From assembly GCA_965199555.1 (NCBI GenBank), contig CBDASJ010000017.1, forward strand, positions 124,001 through 188,000: 64,000 bases of DNA, given 5' to 3'. The notes beneath the pieces were generated by a model. It saw only the letters and a program-made list of their open reading frames with translations. It did not search any database and was not told where the DNA came from. Position 1 is the first letter of the stretch. Every line of letters begins with the position of its first letter. Position numbers and translations under genes: made by a program. Positions 61,922 through 64,000 of this stretch are shown here, one piece after another. Source of the stretch: LMUY01 sp965199555 (lineage in GTDB: Bacteria; Pseudomonadota; Alphaproteobacteria; Acetobacterales; Acetobacteraceae).

Positions 61922-62907
61922 AGCAGCGCCATTGCTTGTTCGAGCGTCAGGGCGCGATGCTCCGGCGCGTCGCTGGCCCGGCCGTTGCGGACGAGGTCGT
62001 AGCGCCCGTCGCGGCCGACCAGCGTGGTGGCGGCGCGCGGGTAGGCGCAGCCCTTGGCGCAGCCGGACACGTGGAGCCCGGCGAACCCCGCCGCCATCAG
62101 CCGCGCCGCATCCGCCCGCGCGGGCACGCTGGCGCTGCCGCAGGCCGGCGCGCCGGGGCAGGCCGCGATGCTGGCAGGCGCGGCGGCGAAGCCGGGCGCG
62201 GGAAGGGGGGACAGGAGGGCGCGCCAGGGGGTGGTGCGGACTTCCGGGACGTGGTCGGCGAGGCGGGCGAGCGCGGCAGCGTTTGTTGCACCGAAGGGCG
62301 GGTGGAGCAGGTGCCCGACGCCCTCACCCCGACCCTCTCCCAGGGGGAGAGGGAGAATGAAACGCCCTCTCCCCGTGGGTAGGGCGGTCGCATCCGGCAT
62401 ATCTCCCTCTCCCGCCAGCGGGAGAGGGTTTCCGGCGCGCTGCGGATACACGTGATTGGGAGAGGGAACGGCAGTGGAGGGGAGGGCCTGACGAAGCGAC
62501 ACCACCGCCTCTCCATCCAAAAACACCCGGTCCCCCCAGACCACCACACAGAACTTCGGCGCCAACCCCGGCGTGCTCGCCAGCAGCTCTTCCGCCTCAA
62601 CCACCACGGCATCGTCGCAGGGCGGCACTGTCACCACGTTGCGCCGCGCTTCCCGCGCCGGGTCCGGATCCGCCAGCCCGGCCGCCACCATCGCCCGCGC
62701 GAAAGCCGGGGCATTCCGCACCCCGCGCATTTGCAAATTCCCGCGCCCGGTTAGCTCCACCACACCGTTCCCGTTTTCCGCTACCGCGGCCGCGAGCGCG
62801 CGAAGCGACGCCGCCGGCAGCCTGCCGCCGAACGGCTTCACACGCACCAGAAGCCCGTCGCCCGATGGCATCGGCGCGTGCACGGTCGGGCACCAGCCCC
62901 GGATCAC
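61918..62907 (-). CDS. cobG: precorrin-3B synthase (CobG) with in-frame repeats and short centre
   Basis: A 329-residue CobG-like protein. The N-terminal nitrite/sulfite-reductase ferredoxin-like half is clear (LLVRVKPFGGRL, VELTGRGNLQMRG), and the C-terminal half carries the Fe-S/siroheme cysteines (ACPGAPAC and VSGCAKGCAYP). CobG hydroxylates C-20 using O2. In the middle (about residues 160-196) are residues encoded by three palindromic repeats (NPLPLAGEG, FILPLPLGEGRGEG). The total is shorter than usual CobG proteins (about 390-460), so some of the central region seems lost. The GTG overlaps the cobN stop. Confidence 0.85.
   Translation of the reverse strand: MIRGWCPTVHAPMPSGDGLLVRVKPFGGRLPAASLRALAAAVAENGNGVVELTGRGNLQMRGVRNAPAFARAMVAAGLADPDPAREARRNVVTVPPCDDAVVVEAEELLASTPGLAPKFCVVVWGDRVFLDGEAVVSLRQALPSTAVPSPNHVYPQRAGNPLPLAGEGDMPDATALPTGRGRFILPLPLGEGRGEGVGHLLHPPFGATNAAALARLADHVPEVRTTPWRALLSPLPAPGFAAAPASIAACPGAPACGSASVPARADAARLMAAGFAGLHVSGCAKGCAYPRAATTLVGRDGRYDLVRNGRASDAPEHRALTLEQAMALL
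62321..62428. repeat. cluster of three palindromic repeats inside cobG
   Basis: Copy 1: CCCTCACCC then CCCTCTCCC/GGGAGAGGG (62333-62353). Copy 2: an imperfect CCCTCTCCCC/GGGTAGGGC hairpin (about 62363-62386). Copy 3: CCCTCTCCCGC/GCGGGAGAGGG (62405-62428). The total of about 108 bp is a multiple of three and keeps the cobG frame. Confidence 0.85.
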
Positions 62908-64000
62908 GCCGCCACCGCGTTGCGCCTTGGGTGCCACAGGCCAGCCGCTTGCGCCGCGGCGAACCGGACGGCCATGGCGGCGCGCGCGTCCGGGTTTTCC
63001 CGTCGCAAAAAGGCGTCCACCTCCGGCATGCCGAGCGTGGCCTCGTGCAGCAGATCGAACTGCCGGTCGAACCGGTTGGGCAAGGTCGCGGCGAAGGCCG
63101 CCAACGCGTCCACGGCGCGTGCCATCTCGGCCGCGCCGGCATAGCCGTGCCGCATCATGCCCGCCAACCACACCGGGTTCGCCGCCCGCCCGCGCACCAC
63201 CCGCGCCACCTGCTCAGCCACGCTGCGCACCGTCCCGTCGTGGTGGTACAGCGCCGGCGCCCCGCCCAGCCGCGCGGCGGCGGCGGCGAAGCCGCCCAGA
63301 TGGGCGGCATGCTCCGGCCCATCCAGCACATCCGTTTCGCCGTGGTCCTGCACGTGAAGAAAGGCGTCCGCGGCGCGCACGCGATCCGCCAAGGCCGCCG
63401 CGTCGGCCACCCCGTCGCCGTCTGCGCCGTAGCGCGATGTGGACGCGGCGAACCAATCTGCACCGGCGCCGTACTGCCCCGGCGCCGGGCCGAACACGCG
63501 CGAACCGGGTTGGCCGGCCAGCGGGTTCCAGTCGGCCGCCTCGTCGCGCGCGGCCACGGCGGCGGCCGCGGCGTCGAACAGCGTCACCTGGGCGGCGAAC
63601 GCGTCCCGAAACAGGCCGGAGATGCGTAGCGTCACGTCCACCCGCGGCCGGTCCAGTTCCGCCAGTGGCGTGACGGTGAAGCCGTTCACCCGCGCCGAGC
63701 CCGCATCCCACACCGGGCGCACGCCGAGCAGCAGCAGCGCCAGCGCGATGTCCTCGCCGCCGGTGCGCATGGCGGCGCTGCCCCACACGTTCAGCACCAC
63801 GGAGCGCGGCCAGTCGCCATGGTCCTGCCGATGCCGGCGCAGCAGGTCGGCGGCGGCCCGTTCCGCCAGCGTTACGGCGGAGCGGGTCGGCAGCATGCGC
63901 GGGTCGATCCCCGCCAGGTTGCGCCCGGTCGGTAGCACGTCCGTTCGCCCGGCCGATGGGGCGCCGGCCGGCCCGGGCGGCACGAACCGCCCGTCCAGCG
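62904..64000 (-). CDS. cobN: cobaltochelatase subunit CobN, C-terminal part
   Basis: The open frame enters from the right edge and encodes about 365 C-terminal residues of CobN. ATGRNL-type DVLPTGRNLAGIDPRMLPT, VVLNVWGSAAMRTGGEDIA (in part), YGAGADWFAASTSRYG and NPVWLAGMMRHGYAGAAEMA are CobN/magnesium-chelatase H signatures. It is the large subunit that inserts cobalt into hydrogenobyrinate a,c-diamide, with the CobS/CobT-type chelatase AAA partners encoded elsewhere. Its stop overlaps the cobG GTG by 4 bp. Confidence 0.93.
   Translation of the reverse strand, partial: LDGRFVPPGPAGAPSAGRTDVLPTGRNLAGIDPRMLPTRSAVTLAERAAADLLRRHRQDHGDWPRSVVLNVWGSAAMRTGGEDIALALLLLGVRPVWDAGSARVNGFTVTPLAELDRPRVDVTLRISGLFRDAFAAQVTLFDAAAAAVAARDEAADWNPLAGQPGSRVFGPAPGQYGAGADWFAASTSRYGADGDGVADAAALADRVRAADAFLHVQDHGETDVLDGPEHAAHLGGFAAAAARLGGAPALYHHDGTVRSVAEQVARVVRGRAANPVWLAGMMRHGYAGAAEMARAVDALAAFAATLPNRFDRQFDLLHEATLGMPEVDAFLRRENPDARAAMAVRFAAAQAAGLWHPRRNAVAA

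Noticed and set aside
54953..62428. Repeats in the cobalamin cluster as a CRISPR array
   Set aside because: Copies are widely and unevenly spaced, palindromic, partly coding, and no cas genes are present.
52670..64000. A cobalamin riboswitch controlling the cob genes
   Set aside because: The cluster's gaps are 4-bp overlaps or 14 bp; there is no leader large enough for a B12 riboswitch inside the window. One could exist upstream of cobN outside it.

Overview
The window is high-GC bacterial DNA with densely packed genes, many joined by 4-bp start/stop overlaps. Gene content points to an aerobic alphaproteobacterium, probably Rhodospirillales/Acetobacteraceae: an ATM1-type exporter, CbpA-CbpM, an MlaE/MlaF pair, an rpsF-rpsR-rplI operon and an aerobic (CobG-type) corrin pathway. 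The taxonomic placement is inferred from gene content and codon use only.

Layout. 1-2.7 kb: ATM1-type ABC exporter, a small conserved protein and a RelE/ParE-type toxin-antitoxin pair. 2.7-6.3 kb (minus): CbpA/CbpM chaperone operon, an Fpg/Nei glycosylase with no visible start codon, and a frameshifted CaiB-type CoA transferase. 6.3-11.5 kb: argS, a SPOR protein, a YcaQ/AlkX-type glycosylase with a strange tail, an aminotransferase. 11.6-15.3 kb: a catabolic locus (RpiR regulator, MFS transporter, Asp/Glu/hydantoin racemase homologue) with a palindromic operator and a sigma-54-like promoter, then a frameshifted small P-loop kinase. 15.4-26.9 kb (all minus): radA, alr-mlaE-mlaF, an NADP oxidoreductase, dnaB, cfa, rpsF-rpsR-rplI, a Uma2 nuclease, fabD. 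27-35.3 kb: class II amidotransferase, chemoreceptor, gamma-glutamyltransferase, and a Ugp-like ABC importer operon (two permeases, binding protein, metallophosphodiesterase, no ATPase). 35.5-49.8 kb: pheS-pheT, rpmI-rplT, dapF, mtaB-ftsY, a lower-GC DUF6338 gene behind a DUF2161 gene, lrgA-lrgB, nudix, an orphan peptide-binding protein. 49.9-52.7 kb: tRNA-Val(GAC), an unknown gene and aspS. 52.7-64 kb: a large cobalamin cluster (cobS, cobT, cobB, cbiD, cobM, cobE, cobL, cobK, cobJ, cobI, cobH, cobG and the end of cobN).

The cobalamin block covers most of the corrin ring methylations, ring contraction, a,c-amidation and nucleotide-loop assembly. It has CbiD where the aerobic pathway normally uses CobF. 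The genes run on the minus strand except cbiD and cobK. Each of these starts exactly 14 bp from a divergent neighbour and overlaps a convergent one.

The most unusual feature is a dispersed palindromic repeat (core CCCTCTCCC-N-GGGAGAGGG, often within outer CCCTCACCC/GGGTGAGGG arms). It lies between genes and also, in frame, inside coding sequences: the start of alr, the linker of cobB, the middle of cobG and the tail of cobE. This resembles the protein-coding palindromic elements known from Rickettsia. A second theme is single-base indels or lost signals in caiB, the small kinase, cobS, perhaps aspS, and the Fpg/Nei start. These may be real gene decay or sequencing errors; the sequence alone cannot decide.
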